64,000 nt of DNA from Haemonchus contortus (Eukaryota; Nematoda; Chromadorea; Rhabditida; Trichostrongylidae): positions 2,053,505-2,117,504 of the forward strand of contig LS997565.1 of assembly GCA_000469685.2 (NCBI GenBank), given 5' to 3'. A program made the position numbers and the translations under genes. Positions 1-12,073 of the stretch are shown here, piece by piece; positions within the stretch are counted from its first letter, which is position 1, and each line of letters starts with the position of its first letter. The notes beneath the pieces were generated by a model, which saw only the letters and a list, made by a program, of their open reading frames with translations, had not been told where the DNA came from and searched no databases.

Positions 1-3000
1 CGAAGAGTTTTTCGCCATAGTATTCGTCAAATATTCTGAAAAAATTCAATTAAATTGAAATGTAAAGCTCACTGGAAAACGAAGTTTGAATCCTTATCGC
101 TGAGGAGAGATTACCGCGATGGAACTGCTTCTGCTTATTCCAGCGTTTTTAAACTCGGCGGTGATGTACGCTAGTTTTTTGTTTTCCTCTTTTTTTTGTT
201 GTTTCGTGATTTTTACAGCTTTAACGTGACTTCAAGAATGAAAGGGGGTTAACAAATGCATACATGCATTAATTTTAAGTGTTCGAACAGTCGATAGTTT
301 ACAGAGCTTGGAGATGTTAATTTATTGGCTGCATGTTCTGTGCGTCAATATTATTACACTTGGTGATTTGTCCTTGAACGAGCGTGACGGGAATTCCCCC
401 TGGTCTGTACGAACTGGTTTCATGGAGACCACTGACCAAGGAGACTTTAAAAATCATCTTCAGCAACACCAACCAAAGATGATGACTTTATATAGGAAAG
501 TATTGCATTCTCGCGTTTTAAGAAAATCATGAATAGTCGCTGTGAAGTTGTGTTCAGTGAAATGTGTGGCTTTAGTTATTCCCTGAATTTCAATAAGTGG
601 TTGAACCTGCAATTTAACTGGTAGAGGAATGTCTGGCAAATCGTTTCAAGAGCTTTCATCATAGCTGGGCGTCGCACTGTCTGTATAATCAGCCAAGCAG
701 CTGCAAGAGACAGGGAACTGTTACTAGGAATGGATTAGCTTAATGTAAAGCTGTGCTCACAACAACACCCCAGTTTAGTCAGTTGTGCCAATTTCGCTCT
801 ATTATCTTGCTTCCTATCTATCCCACTTACTGTTGCAGCCACGTATTCTGCTCGAACTATTGGAAAATCCCTGGGCAATTTGGGTTCGATTTGATCGTGT
901 TGGAATTTCGTAGTAAAAATAGCATAAGCCGAGCATCTTGTATCAGGAATGAGCCATCTTTGTACAAACTAGGGAGTTATCCTTCAATATGATGGTTTGG
1001 GCCTCTCATCGATAGCTGTCCTTTGAAGGGCACAGGCGCCGAGAAGCAGTTGTCTTCTTTTCCGTCTACCATTTGAAGCAGTATCTCGAATAGGTGGCTT
1101 CGAGATAGTTTTGCAGTTTGCTCTTCCCTTCCCACAACTTTTTTTAGAACTTCGGTCGGATCTTGAGGCTCCGCTGTTCTAAAGAGAAACATTGGAGAAG
1201 CACTTTTCTGGAGAAACTGTTTCGATGAAGACATGTCTATAAGCTGACGCTTTTTCCTGTCGAGCACGAGTAAATCTAATTTATTTCTGCATCCTGAAGC
1301 ATCGTCGCTTGGCCGTTGCACTTTTACAACTGATTGCTTTCCACACCCTCAACGCCCTTTGTCTTCAGACTACATTTAGTAATGAGAAAACGAAGCTTGA
1401 AGGGAGAGTTGGGGCTTCTCAGAACGTGCTGAGCAGAGGTGCATCTGGATGACGACATCGCCCTTACGGAGTGCTTTACGTTGCTATGGATGTTTGTCCT
1501 TATAGAGTGTTCATTTGCTATATGAGTGCGTTGATGTTGTCCCTAAGGAAGGATGGAGCTCCCTGGCTCCTCCGCCCCGCTTCACTTCTCCTTCCTCTAC
1601 TTTTCAATGTTTTTTTGATCTCATCTTTTGCGCCTGTTTTCTGACTCCATGTGTCGAGATTCTAATGATCTTGACGGACTTTGTGCTTGCTGTATTTCGC
1701 GGTTTGCACGTTTCACAGCTTCGAGCATGTTTTGCAGGGCCCTCAAAAAACGATCACCCCGTCACGTAACAAATGCAGTATATAAGTTTCAGTTACATCA
1801 GCTGAAGCATTGCTGGCGTTTTGAAGCTAATGCTGGTGTTGGTGGACGTTGCACATGCCAGCTTTCCTGTTTATCCAGCTTTTACCCTGCGTTTTTTGGG
1901 TAATCTACATGCTTCTTCTGGAGGGGCAATATCGGCCCTCATTCATTCAGTGGAACTGAAATGGAAGTTGAACATTTCAGCTTTATTCCGTACTGCTCGT
2001 TCTGAGCTTCTCCAAGGCTCTCAATGTTCCTTGCAATTGTGGCTAGGTGGTCTCAGGACATTTCGTTTCATTCTGCTTCCCTTCTCATTAACTGCCACTG
2101 CTCCATTTCTGCTCATCCTAAACCTTGAAGGAAGGATAATTAGCTTTGCGATGATAGCGCTGGTTTTTAGTTTGCCGTCGACTTCCTTTCAAGATCGTCA
2201 TGGCTTTCAATTTAAATTCAGCTTATGTAGATACTAATTAGGATTTCTCGATATATAGATTGATATTCCTTCCAGGTAATGTAGTGCTTCGTGGGGAGGT
2301 TAGAAGGTGTGGGTGGCAGGAGCAAATTCATGCTCGGAATTTGATCTTTCAAAGAAAATCGGAACTGTTTTATGAATCTATCGTGAGAATAGCGTTCGGT
2401 CGTTCCAGTGTTGTCGTTAATGCGCTGGTCCCATGGTTTAATGCCGGATTTGCGAGGCGAGTCGTCATGGATCTCGTATTACACCAGTGATGGGCTGAGG
2501 AAGCCTCTCCTTTTCTCGCGTGCTTGATTGGGGCCTTGTTTTTCTCGCTTCGTCGTTGTGTACGGCTCAAACTGACGTTGCCTTCCTGTTATAACTAACG
2601 TCCCCTCCCTTGTAAGCTGCCTTTTTTAATGTGACTTCCGAGTTTTGTGGTTTGATAACAGGATCGCCCTGAACAAGTTGATAAGCGGCTAGTTTTTTGG
2701 TTTTCCGCTTGTTGGCGGCGCGTTATCAGGCAATTACAGGGCCTCTCAATCATTCCCGCATTACTGAAAGATATCTGCCAGAGGGTTGCCCTGCGGCCGT
2801 TGTCATTACAAAGCGATCTGACAAAGATTCATTTTCTGCTGTGTTTATGATCTGTCGCATCCAATTTACCTAACGGATCCTCTTAATTATAACAACTGGG
2901 GAGGCGGTGCTCTTTCGTTCAAAAGCAGAAAGAGGTTTTTGGAGAACTCGTCAGCAAAGCAGCTCTCTTGAACTCTATTTCGCGAGAACCAATTCCTTCC

Positions 3001-4818
3001 AGTCCAAGAAGCTAGAGGAGAAGCAGCGAAAGAGTGTGATGAGTGAAACCAAGGAAAGCGAGCGAGAAAATCTCGAGTTTCTCGTTTCGCATGGGTTCAA
3101 CGATATTTTTGATCTTTTGAGCTCAACATTGCGCCAGGGGAGATGGGGAATGCATGAGCTTTGCGCTCAATGTTTAGATTCCCTGGAGAGATGTTTTATG
3201 TGTAAAAATGATGTCGTTTTGAGGGATGAAGCGATAAGCGTGAAATCACTTCGGATACCGAGGCGATTCTGGGATGAAAGTCTTCAGTACAACAAAGGGT
3301 AACGAGTACTGATGTATTGCTGATTTTGTCCTTCGACGGTAATCTGATACTCGGTTTTTATGATCCGATCAGCTGATGCACTTAGCAGTTACAGCTGTTC
3401 TCAGTGATCATAGGATTATGATATTAGAAAAACCTGTTATACCCGCGTCACAGAGCTCTTTAGGTTCTGATACATTATTCAGGAGCTCATTGACCGTCGT
3501 TATTGCCTGTGTGCCACGTGGGCTAAAGCAAGGCAGTCCCACCCACTCTCCCCCTTTTTAGGTCGTTAGACAAGACCTTGTAGGCTACGGGTGTGAGGGG
3601 ATTCACGCAGGCCCATCTGGGGTCCTTGACTGTCTTCACATCACAAACTCTTTGGAAGCAGCTGTTTATGAAATTTGTCAAAACAACATGATTGGAAAAG
3701 GTGGGGGTGTTGACATCCTTTGAAGAGGTTTTTTTCATTAGCAACATATGTTGCTTTTTTTGTGCCCACTTTTGCTTTTGCAAAAGCGTCTCATCTCAGT
3801 GGTCATGCCGGGATTGAACATGGTTTCAATTCGTCTACCCCGCCTTGTTCTTGTTGCAAAATGCAAAAATAATTCTCTTGATATATGTGATTCTGAACGT
3901 GATAAGACTGTAAACGGAAATGAAGAACAATGTCGCTCGCCTTCTTCCGATATCGCTTTCAATGAGGCTATGACGTATTCTAGCTTTCCTTTTTCTCCAG
4001 CAATTTTTGTATGTACACGTCATGCATAGCAATCAAGTTATCAATCATATTTTGCATAAAGAAAAATTCCTACTTTGTCAATGGTAGCCTTCTCTCCCCC
4101 TTCCTCTCTCCTTATTAGAGGGTATTTCAGGTTTTTGGTCTGCTCCTTGAAGAGTCTTATGGCCTTAAAAGTCCAACAACCTTAGATCATCGGGCATTTG
4201 GAGAAGGCATCAATCAGTTTTTGAGGCATTTAGTTTTGCAGCGATGTAAAATGCTATGCAGTTGGTCATTCATAACACAAAGGACATGATCGTAGTCCAA
4301 GCGCCTTGGAATTTGACATTTTCCCTTCAACCATGCTTTTCAGAATGCTTGCTGACAGATAACGGCGTGTTGTAGTGTGGAAGGGTCCGCGTTGGCATGG
4401 TTGTACAAATATTTACAGTTTTTTTGGTCCTCGGACTCCTCTTTAATGTGACGATGAAAATCAGCCTGATGTCATTTACATCGAGGCATTTTTCACCCCT
4501 TTTCGTGGCCCCGATCAGTTTTTTCCTTTTTTCGAGCAATAGTTCTTCTGAAGCATCTGTGGATATAAGGGAAGCTCTCCACCCATCGTTATGTTAGGAA
4601 AAGTTCGTCTACAAAACCTTGCAGAAGGTCTTGAAGCTCTACGGTAGATTTCTTCTCCTCTCACATATAGATAGGTCCACCTTGTAGTAGAAAATACCTG
4701 CGCACTGTTCCGATTGATGTTTACTACCCAGCATTCTCTCATCTATTGTACCGCGTTTTCGAACTGCTTTCTCCGATGTGCAGGAAATATCTTAACTTCT
4801 CAATCGACTTACTTCCAG
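1..4818. other. Upstream region without a recognised gene
   Basis: I found no exon that reads as a known protein family here. The longer open frames (minus strand 977-1321, plus strand 1821-2237, plus strand 2907-3302) are isolated, lack convincing flanking splice signals or family motifs, and are probably chance frames. The stretch is AT-rich in its non-coding parts. The promoter of the downstream 2-oxoglutarate dehydrogenase gene presumably lies near its right-hand end, but I could not define a core promoter element. Confidence 0.5.
4811..4818 (+). promoter_or_regulatory. Putative leader 3' splice (trans-splice) acceptor of OGDH copy A
   Basis: The sequence ACTTCCAG lies 29 bases before the start codon of copy A. 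The leader after it (GACAAACACCG...) is visibly related to the leader of copy B after its own TTTATAG acceptor at 12036-12042, so the acceptor position is conserved between paralogues. In nematodes such a site next to a start codon commonly accepts a spliced leader. Whether it is a trans-splice site or the end of a 5'UTR intron cannot be decided from sequence. Confidence 0.5.
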
Positions 4819-4847
4819 GACAAACACCGAGTTTGGGAGCTAACAGA

Positions 4848-7800
4848 ATGCATCGTGCAGGCATGCTTTGTCGTTTGACATCGCCAAGCCGCGCGGCTGC
4901 GATGTCTCTACGAGCTGCGTCGTCCGCGTCTGGAAAACTCGGGAATCCTATCGCTGCGCCGACAACGCAGGTGCATAAGAAATCATTTTCCACCGTAAAA
5001 AGAGTTTGAATGCTTTTAGTCTTCTTACTAGAGGAAAATTGAAGAGAATATTACGAGTAGAGATTGAATGAAAAACTATTCTTGCAGATCACATTGGCAG
5101 GAACCGTGAGCTTCATTTTTTCTGATAAATACCGAAAAAGTGATACTTGTAGTTAATTGGACTTATTGCTATTTTGCAATTTTTTAAGGTGCGCCAGCAG
5201 TCATTGGCTTCTGCCCTGAGTTCGGAGCCCTTCATGAATGCCACCTCTTCCATGTACATCGAGCAGGTAAACGGAAATTCTGTCGACTGGCTATCACGTT
5301 AATATTTGCTATCGTTTGAAGGCCACTCTTTTCTAGATGTACGATGCCTGGAAAGCTGACCCGAAGTCGGTTCATGCGTCGTGGGATGCGTACTTCAGGA
5401 ACGTCGAAGGCGGCGCTGCACCTGGTCAAGCCTATCAAGCGCCACCAACCGCCTATGGTGCTGTCGGTGTTCCAGGAGTTGTGACTCCAGGAGTGGCAAT
5501 TGGTGGAGGATATACTATGTATGTACTAGTAATTTACTACTGTTCATTAGAAATTCTTGAGAATCAATGATAGTGGACCATCTTTGGCAAAAAGTAGTGG
5601 GAATGGTAGAAAACGGAGCCCCCTTTTTTTTCGGTTTGAGGGTGCCGGAGCGGTGAACTGTCCTCATTTGTTTGTTCTAAACTGATAAGGAGTTCAGGTC
5701 ATGTAGCGTACCAAGGCTGTGGAAGACGTTTTACTTAAAATCGAACATATGAAGATTGAAAATGTTCTTTACTTCCAACTGCGTACGCTTCAGTGTAAGC
5801 AGTCGCCGGCGAAACTTTTGGCACTTTGAACAAAGCGCTATCACAATTGCGGTGTTTGCTTCAACTTAACAACTGGGCTGTTCAGTATTGATGATTGGTT
5901 TGACGGTCAAAAAAGTAAACAGGCACGTAGGCTTAGGCAGTTGGCAGAGATTGATATTATGAAGGGTGTATGAGTCTAATTGCATTGAGAGATATTGATT
6001 GATAGGGTGACCCCTAGGTTGCTCCCATGAATGCGGTCTCTATTCTCTGGTCTGATGGGTGTTGTCTACTCAAAGCCATTACCTTACATGTCGATCGTTG
6101 ATTTTGGTCATTTAGGCCTCAAGTTGCACCAGCAACGGCTACAGGACTTGACACTTCAGTGCAGACGATCTCTGATCATCTTAAAGTTCAACTTCTCATC
6201 AGAAGTTTCCAAGTGAGTTTGTCATTTTCAGGGTAATAAATCTTCATTAGAGTTGATCGATGATAGGATCAAGTCTAGTTAAGTACCATAGGATTACCTA
6301 GTGTTACAACTATTTACGCAGTAATTTTGAAACATTTTTGGTAAAAATAAAAAAATAGCAAACAATTCTCGAGTAGTTCGCTGTTTTTTTCTTTCTGTTA
6401 AGTTGCCTTTTGTTTTCCAGACTCGTGGCCATAATATAGCCGATCTCGACCCTCTAGGAATCAATAGCGCCGATCTCGATGACACCATACCGCCGGAACT
6501 CGAGCTTTCTTTCTATGGATTCGGAGAACGCGATCTGGACAGGTATGTAACAGTGTCTTATAATTGTCTTGGGGCTCCTGAACAGCTCAGGACTTTGGAC
6601 TATTTTTCAGAGAGTTCCTGCTACCACCAACTACTTTCATCGGTGGTGACAAGCAATCCCTCACTCTGCGCGAAATCCTGCACAGGCTGAAGGTAAGTTA
6701 GTTTGTTAGAGTATAGTTCATTTAAAAATTTTATGATAATAACAACTGTTGCAGAAAATTTATTGTAAAACCACTGGTATTGAGTATATGCACCTGAACA
6801 ATCTTGAACAACAAGAGTGGATTCGTAAGCACTTTGAAGCACCCCGTGTAACAGAGCTGTCGCATGATCAGAAGAAGGTGATTGTGTTGAATAACCATGT
6901 GTATTGACTTATTTGCCACTTCCGTTCTGGATCACACATCTCGTTTGCTCGTGTCTGTAGGATACGGTAGTTGCTATTTCGTTTGTCGCGAATTAATCCA
7001 TACCCATTCTAGGTGTTGTTCAAGCGTCTCATTCGCTCTACCAAATTCGAGGAATTTCTCGCCAAGAAATGGCCCAGTGAGAAACGGTTCGGTTTGGAAG
7101 GATGCGAGGTCCTGATTCCGGCTCTGAAACAGGTAACACTGCCTATGACAAGTGGTCGGAGTTCGTTCCGAATGAATATCTTCCTACTGTTTAGATCATC
7201 GATGTTTCCTCGAAGAACGGAATCGATTCGGTGGTTATTGGAATGCCTCACCGTGGCAGACTCAACGTACTGGCTAACGTTTGCCGTCAACCGTTGTCAA
7301 CCATCCTTGCTCAGTTCTCGACCCTGGAACCAGCTGATGAAGGTGTGTATCTGCAAGTAGGAGTGCTTTAAAATTCAAATCGCCGCAGGACTTTGACGAG
7401 AACGTTTGAAGGGTCTGGCGACGTGAAGTACCACTTGGGTCTTTGCATTGAACGAGTTAACCGTCAGTCAGAACGTAACATCAAGATCGCCGTAGTGGCG
7501 AATCCGTCACATCTTGAGGCTGTAGATCCTGTTGTCATGGGCAAGGTAGGGTCACTCTAACTTTTTGATTAAAACGCTGCAGTGGTTCATGAGTGCTGTT
7601 CAAGGTGCGAGCTGAAGCTTACTATAACGGGGACGAAAAATGTGATCGAACCCTGGCTATCCTGATGCACGGAGATGCTGCATTCTCTGGGGAAGGCGTA
7701 GTGATGGAAACCTTCAATCTGGATGATTTACCTAGCTACACTACTCATGGTTGTATCCATGTCGTGGTCAACAATCAAGTCGGCTTCACAACCGACCCCA

Positions 7801-10796
7801 GGTTTTCGCGGTGAGCATTCGTTATAGTACAGTGCCTTTGGATATTCATTTTCGATTTCCTACCTGTTTTACTTCTTTTTTGCCCCATCCTTGAATATGT
7901 TGTAGCAGATCGGTGGTAAATAGGAATAGCAAGACTAAGAAATATTGGTCTACTCCTAAAAGTGTGTCCAGAGCTTAACGAAAGTTTTTAGTTCGTCACC
8001 ATACTGTACTGATGCTGGTCGCGTTGTCGGATGTCCGATTTTCCATGTGAATGCTGATGATCCAGAAGCTGTGATGCATGTGTGCAACGTGGCTGCTGAA
8101 TGGAGAAAAACATTCAAGAAGGATGTTATCATCGATCTGGTTTGCTACAGAAGGTATAATCGCCTTATCGTTAGCAAATGTGCAGACTGACTCCCCCAAT
8201 ACTCTTTTGCAAATTGCTAAACTTTGCAGACATGGCCACAATGAGCTCGATGAACCGATGTTTACTCAGCCACTTATGTATCAAAAAATCAAGCAACATC
8301 CAATTGCTCTTGACAAATACAAGGAACACATCATCAGTGAAGGTGTTGCAGATGAGCAATACGTAAAGGTATTGTGCTGAGGATCTTGTTTGTCCATAAT
8401 CTTCAGCTTACCATTCAGTTTGCAGTATGTTTCTTTTCTATTCTTTCCAGGAGGAACTCACTAAATATGGCCAAATCCTTGAAGATGCCTACGAAAATGC
8501 TCAAAAGGTCACGTACCTAAGGAATCGCGACTGGCTGGATTCACCTTGGGATGGTTTCTTCAAAAAACGCGATCCTCTCAAGGTAGTACTTGGTCTGTCT
8601 AGAAAGAACTGCTCTACTGATTAGCTCAGCTCTTTCAGTTGGTGAGCACTGGTATCGAAGAAGATAAAATCAAACATATCATTGAAAAGTTCGGTTCCGT
8701 TCCTGAAGGGTTCCATTTACATCGTGGTCTTGAACGAATTCTCAAAGGACGTAAGCAGATGTTGCAGGAAAACTCGGTTCGTTGGTTTTTGTGATCGCAA
8801 CCGGTTAGACTGTTTTCATCTTACTGTTATAGCTCGACTGGGCCTGTGGTGAAGCCTTGGCCTTTGGTTCACTTTTGATGGAAAACGTTCATGTTCGCCT
8901 CAGTGGTCAAGATGTTGAGCGTGGAACTTTCTCTCACAGGCACCATGTTCTACATGACCAAGTCGTCGATCAAAAGGTAAGCGGGGTTTCTTTTTGAACA
9001 AATTCTGCTGTCAAACTCATACGGTAGCGCTACAAGTGCTACTACCTAAAAATCAGTTCTCTTTCATTATGAAAGTACTGGTTGTTTTTGAATCACAGAT
9101 TTACAATCCCCTAAACGATCTGCAAGAGGGTCAAGCACACTACACAGTATGCAATTCCTCCTTGTCGGAATATGCCGTACTTGGATTTGAGCTTGGTAAA
9201 ATGTGTTTTTTCTCTTCTCTCCTACTCAAGTTTCTTCTGTGAGAGAATATTTCCAGTCACTTTCAATCACGTCTTTCATCCCCGTATGTTCAACCCTTGA
9301 TGTTGAGTTTTCAGGTTACTCCATGGTCAATCCCAACGCCTTGGTCATGTGGGAAGCACAGTTCGGTGACTTTGCCAACAACGCTCAAAGTGTCATCGAT
9401 CAGTTTGTTTCGTCAGGTTAGCTTCGATTATTGCGGATTCGTTGTTTTGAGCTTCATGAAGTGGAGGTTTTCTTTTTCTCGTCGTTTTTCCCCGTGTCGG
9501 CGCAAGGAACCCTTTCAGGGCAATCGAAATGGATTCGCCAGTCTGGTCTCGTGATGCTCTTGCCTCATGGCTACGAGGGAATGGGACCCGAGCATTCTTC
9601 AGCTCGACCTGAAAGATATCTTCAGCTGTGCAATGAAGACGACGAGATCGATCTTGAAGTAGGCGATGGTTGAAATTGTAGTGATTTTATTGATCGGAGA
9701 ACATTCTCGAAATGTTGTCAGGACTTATTTTTCTGTGGTTTGCAGAAAGTTGCATTCGGTGGTACATTTGAAGCTCAGCAACTTCATGATACCAACTGGA
9801 TCGTTGCTAACTGCACCACTCCGGCCAATATTTTCCATCTGCTCAGACGACAGGTGAGCTCGTTCAATCAATTGATTCCTATCTCTCGTAGACGACCTTT
9901 GTCTGGTCCCTAACAGTCTCATTATGACCTTTGTGTTTGCTTTTGAAGGGTTTCCCTGTTGTTATGCTTCCTTTTAAGATAGCACTGCCCTTCCGTAAGC
10001 CCGCAGCGGTGATGACACCCAAGTCACTACTTCGCCACCCGTTGGCTCGTTCACCGATCGAGGACTTCTTGCCCGGCACAAAGTTCCAGAGAGTAATTCC
10101 CGATAGCATGGAACATAAAGGAAATGTGCAACGCCTCATCTTCTGCACAGGTACGTTTGGATGGAGAAGTTTGTTTATGCGTGTTAATGAGGCTATCATT
10201 GTTTCAGGAAAGGTGTACTATGATCTTGTAATGGCCAGAAAGCATTTGGGAAAAGAGGATTCGGTCGCCATTTGCCGTATTGAGCAAATCTCTCCATTCC
10301 CATACGATTTAGTCCAGGCGGAATGCCAGAAATATCCAGGGGCAGAGCTGATTTGGTCTCAAGAGGTTCGTTACAGTTCCTTTTCCACACGAAAGTTGTC
10401 AGTGTAGGAGTGAACTAGGTCATGTGCAATTTGTCATGGATAGCGGCTGCAATTCATGCTAGCAGTTCTTAAAGTTGATCCCATAACTTTTTTTGGTAAC
10501 CTCCGCGCTACTGCGACTAATGTCTTTTTCAAAAAAGTTCCCAGTCGTTTTCGAGGATGAGAACGATGCTAACGTAATGTTCTTAGGAGCACAAGAACAT
10601 GGGCGCATGGGGATATGTGCAGCCGCGTATCAACAGCCTGCTCCAACCTGAAAACCGCACAATTCGCTACGCTGGACGTCAACCTTCTGCTTCTCCGGCC
10701 ACAGGCAGCAAGTACATGCATCTTCAAGAACAGAAACACACGTTGAGCACTACATTTGATGTTCCGATGGCCCAATTGGATGATTTCAAGGTTTAA
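4848..10796 (+). CDS. ogdh-1: 2-oxoglutarate dehydrogenase E1 subunit, copy A
   Basis: Thiamine-diphosphate enzyme that decarboxylates 2-oxoglutarate in the mitochondrial OGDH complex of the TCA cycle. Exons: 4848-4970, 5189-5266, 5337-5518, 6116-6212, 6421-6542, 6611-6692, 6755-6877, 7013-7132, 7195-7342, 7412-7545, 7605-7810, 7992-8153, 8230-8368, 8451-8582, 8639-8776, 8833-8976, 9099-9195, 9315-9416, 9519-9658, 9746-9853, 9979-10150, 10208-10365, 10587-10796. All junctions keep frame, giving 1038 codons, close to the length I recall for the C. elegans protein. The first 40 residues are Arg/Ser/Ala-rich, like a mitochondrial presequence. HRGRLN lies near residue 328. The TPP/Mg site is HGDAAF (425-430) with VVNNQ (457-461). 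An unusual Glu433 follows, where copy B and the family have Gln. Exons 2, 10, 11 and 21 need AAG acceptors. The family call is firm; the exact edges of exons 10 and 11 are less so. Confidence 0.95.
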
Positions 10797-12035
10797 ATGG
10801 TGTCATGACATCACTGTTGAGTTAGCTCTTTCCACCAGATTGTATCGGGTTTAATCGCAGCATCTTAAACTCATCTACTGCTTTACTTCTTGAGTAGGGA
10901 TCGACGAAATATTGCTTTATGTCGATTTTGTTCTCGAATAAGCTATAAAAGCTTTATTTTCTTCATTTTTATTAGATCCATTGTCCATCATATGCGACGT
11001 TGCTCTTCTAGGGCTAGCTTTACTCTGATTATTGACCTAAATATTTATGAACTGAGATATCTATGAGCTTTTTTGTTCCGGTGCGATATAGTAGTGACTT
11101 TATTGATTAGCATAATTGCGGTTGTTAAAAAGCTTCAGTTAGTATATTTGGTATGTAGTGATTGTTTACGAACAATTAGTAATGTGCTTGTTGTCGGTTG
11201 TGTTTTGTTAACCGTATTTTATGCTAGTTAGCTCTAATAAACGTGTTGTATTCGCTATAGGAGTCAGGCGATATAATGAAGACTCCCGTTTATCGAAGAG
11301 GTTTTCCAAAGGCAGTCAATCGAGACTGAATTGGATGGATCAGTGTCGATGATAAGAATTCACGTGTTGCTACTGCCAATGTCATTTGATTGTGTTTTTG
11401 GTGATGTTTACATTGATATGGGAAATTTCAGTTATTCTTAACACATTCATTCTGTTCTGTGCTTCGTTTACAATCCGGTTCCACAGGCATGCTATTGATC
11501 GTTGTTGGTCTATAATTTATTATTGTGGTTACCTTTAACGGGGTCAACTACTGTGGCCAGCCTGTTCGACCATAACGTCATCCCTCAGTGGTTCCGGTAT
11601 TCCGCATTCCTATCTGTCATGGATTGAACTGATAACATATTTGCCGCAAATTATTTAATTCAGATTAACTCTTTTGAATCCTGCATTCCTCTCCCGATTC
11701 CCAAAAAATTCACGACTCGATTTCCATGTTTTTGTGAGAGTAGGAGGAGGTGAGGCGTGGTCAAGGGGTGTACATGATGGATTGCAAGGTTGACGCAGCA
11801 CCTGTTCTTTTCCTGAATACTTGATGGGTTGAGTACTTTTGCTCGGTTTTGTGTGTTATCTCGCGTCGTATATAAGTCCTCCAACTTCTTGCTTAAGTAG
11901 TTTACTTATTGATGAAAAGTAGCAAATAAATTGTCGTGACTGATTGTTTCCTATTGGCAGTTGTTATCTCGCAGACGTTTCGTGGTCGATACCTCTTCAT
12001 TGTAATTGGAAAATTGAGGTATCCGCAATGAACTA
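10797..12035. other. 3' region of OGDH copy A and spacer between the tandem copies
   Basis: About 1.2 kb separates the stop of copy A from the leader acceptor of copy B. A canonical AATAAA poly(A) signal lies at 11236-11241, which would give a 3'UTR of roughly 450 bases. The rest is AT-rich, without repeats or reading frames I can assign. The spacing is longer than the roughly 100 bases usual between C. elegans operon genes, so the copies may have separate promoters. Confidence 0.5.
11236..11241 (+). terminator. Poly(A) signal of OGDH copy A
   Basis: This is the first perfect AATAAA after the stop codon at 10794-10796, followed by a T/G-rich stretch. No perfect signal was noticed closer to the stop. 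Confidence 0.45.
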
Positions 12036-12042
12036 TTTATAG
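12036..12042 (+). promoter_or_regulatory. Putative leader 3' splice (trans-splice) acceptor of OGDH copy B
   Basis: TTTATAG is followed by the leader GTCAAACACCG..., which resembles the leader of copy A after its acceptor at 4811-4818. The start codon follows 31 bases later at 12074. Conservation between the copies suggests a functional site, either for a spliced leader or for a 5'UTR intron. Confidence 0.5.
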
Positions 12043-12073
12043 GTCAAACACCGGGTTCAGGTGCTTACGAGAG

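Noticed and set aside
977..1321. Minus-strand frame of 114 codons
   Set aside because: No recognised family, no splice context and no neighbouring exons; it is short enough to arise by chance.
1821..2237. Plus-strand frame of 138 codons, hydrophobic
   Set aside because: Composition reflects T-rich DNA, the frame overlaps other frames, and it has no motif or signal-peptide architecture.
2907..3302. Plus-strand frame of 131 codons
   Set aside because: Looks superficially protein-like, but I can name no family and found no adjoining exons.
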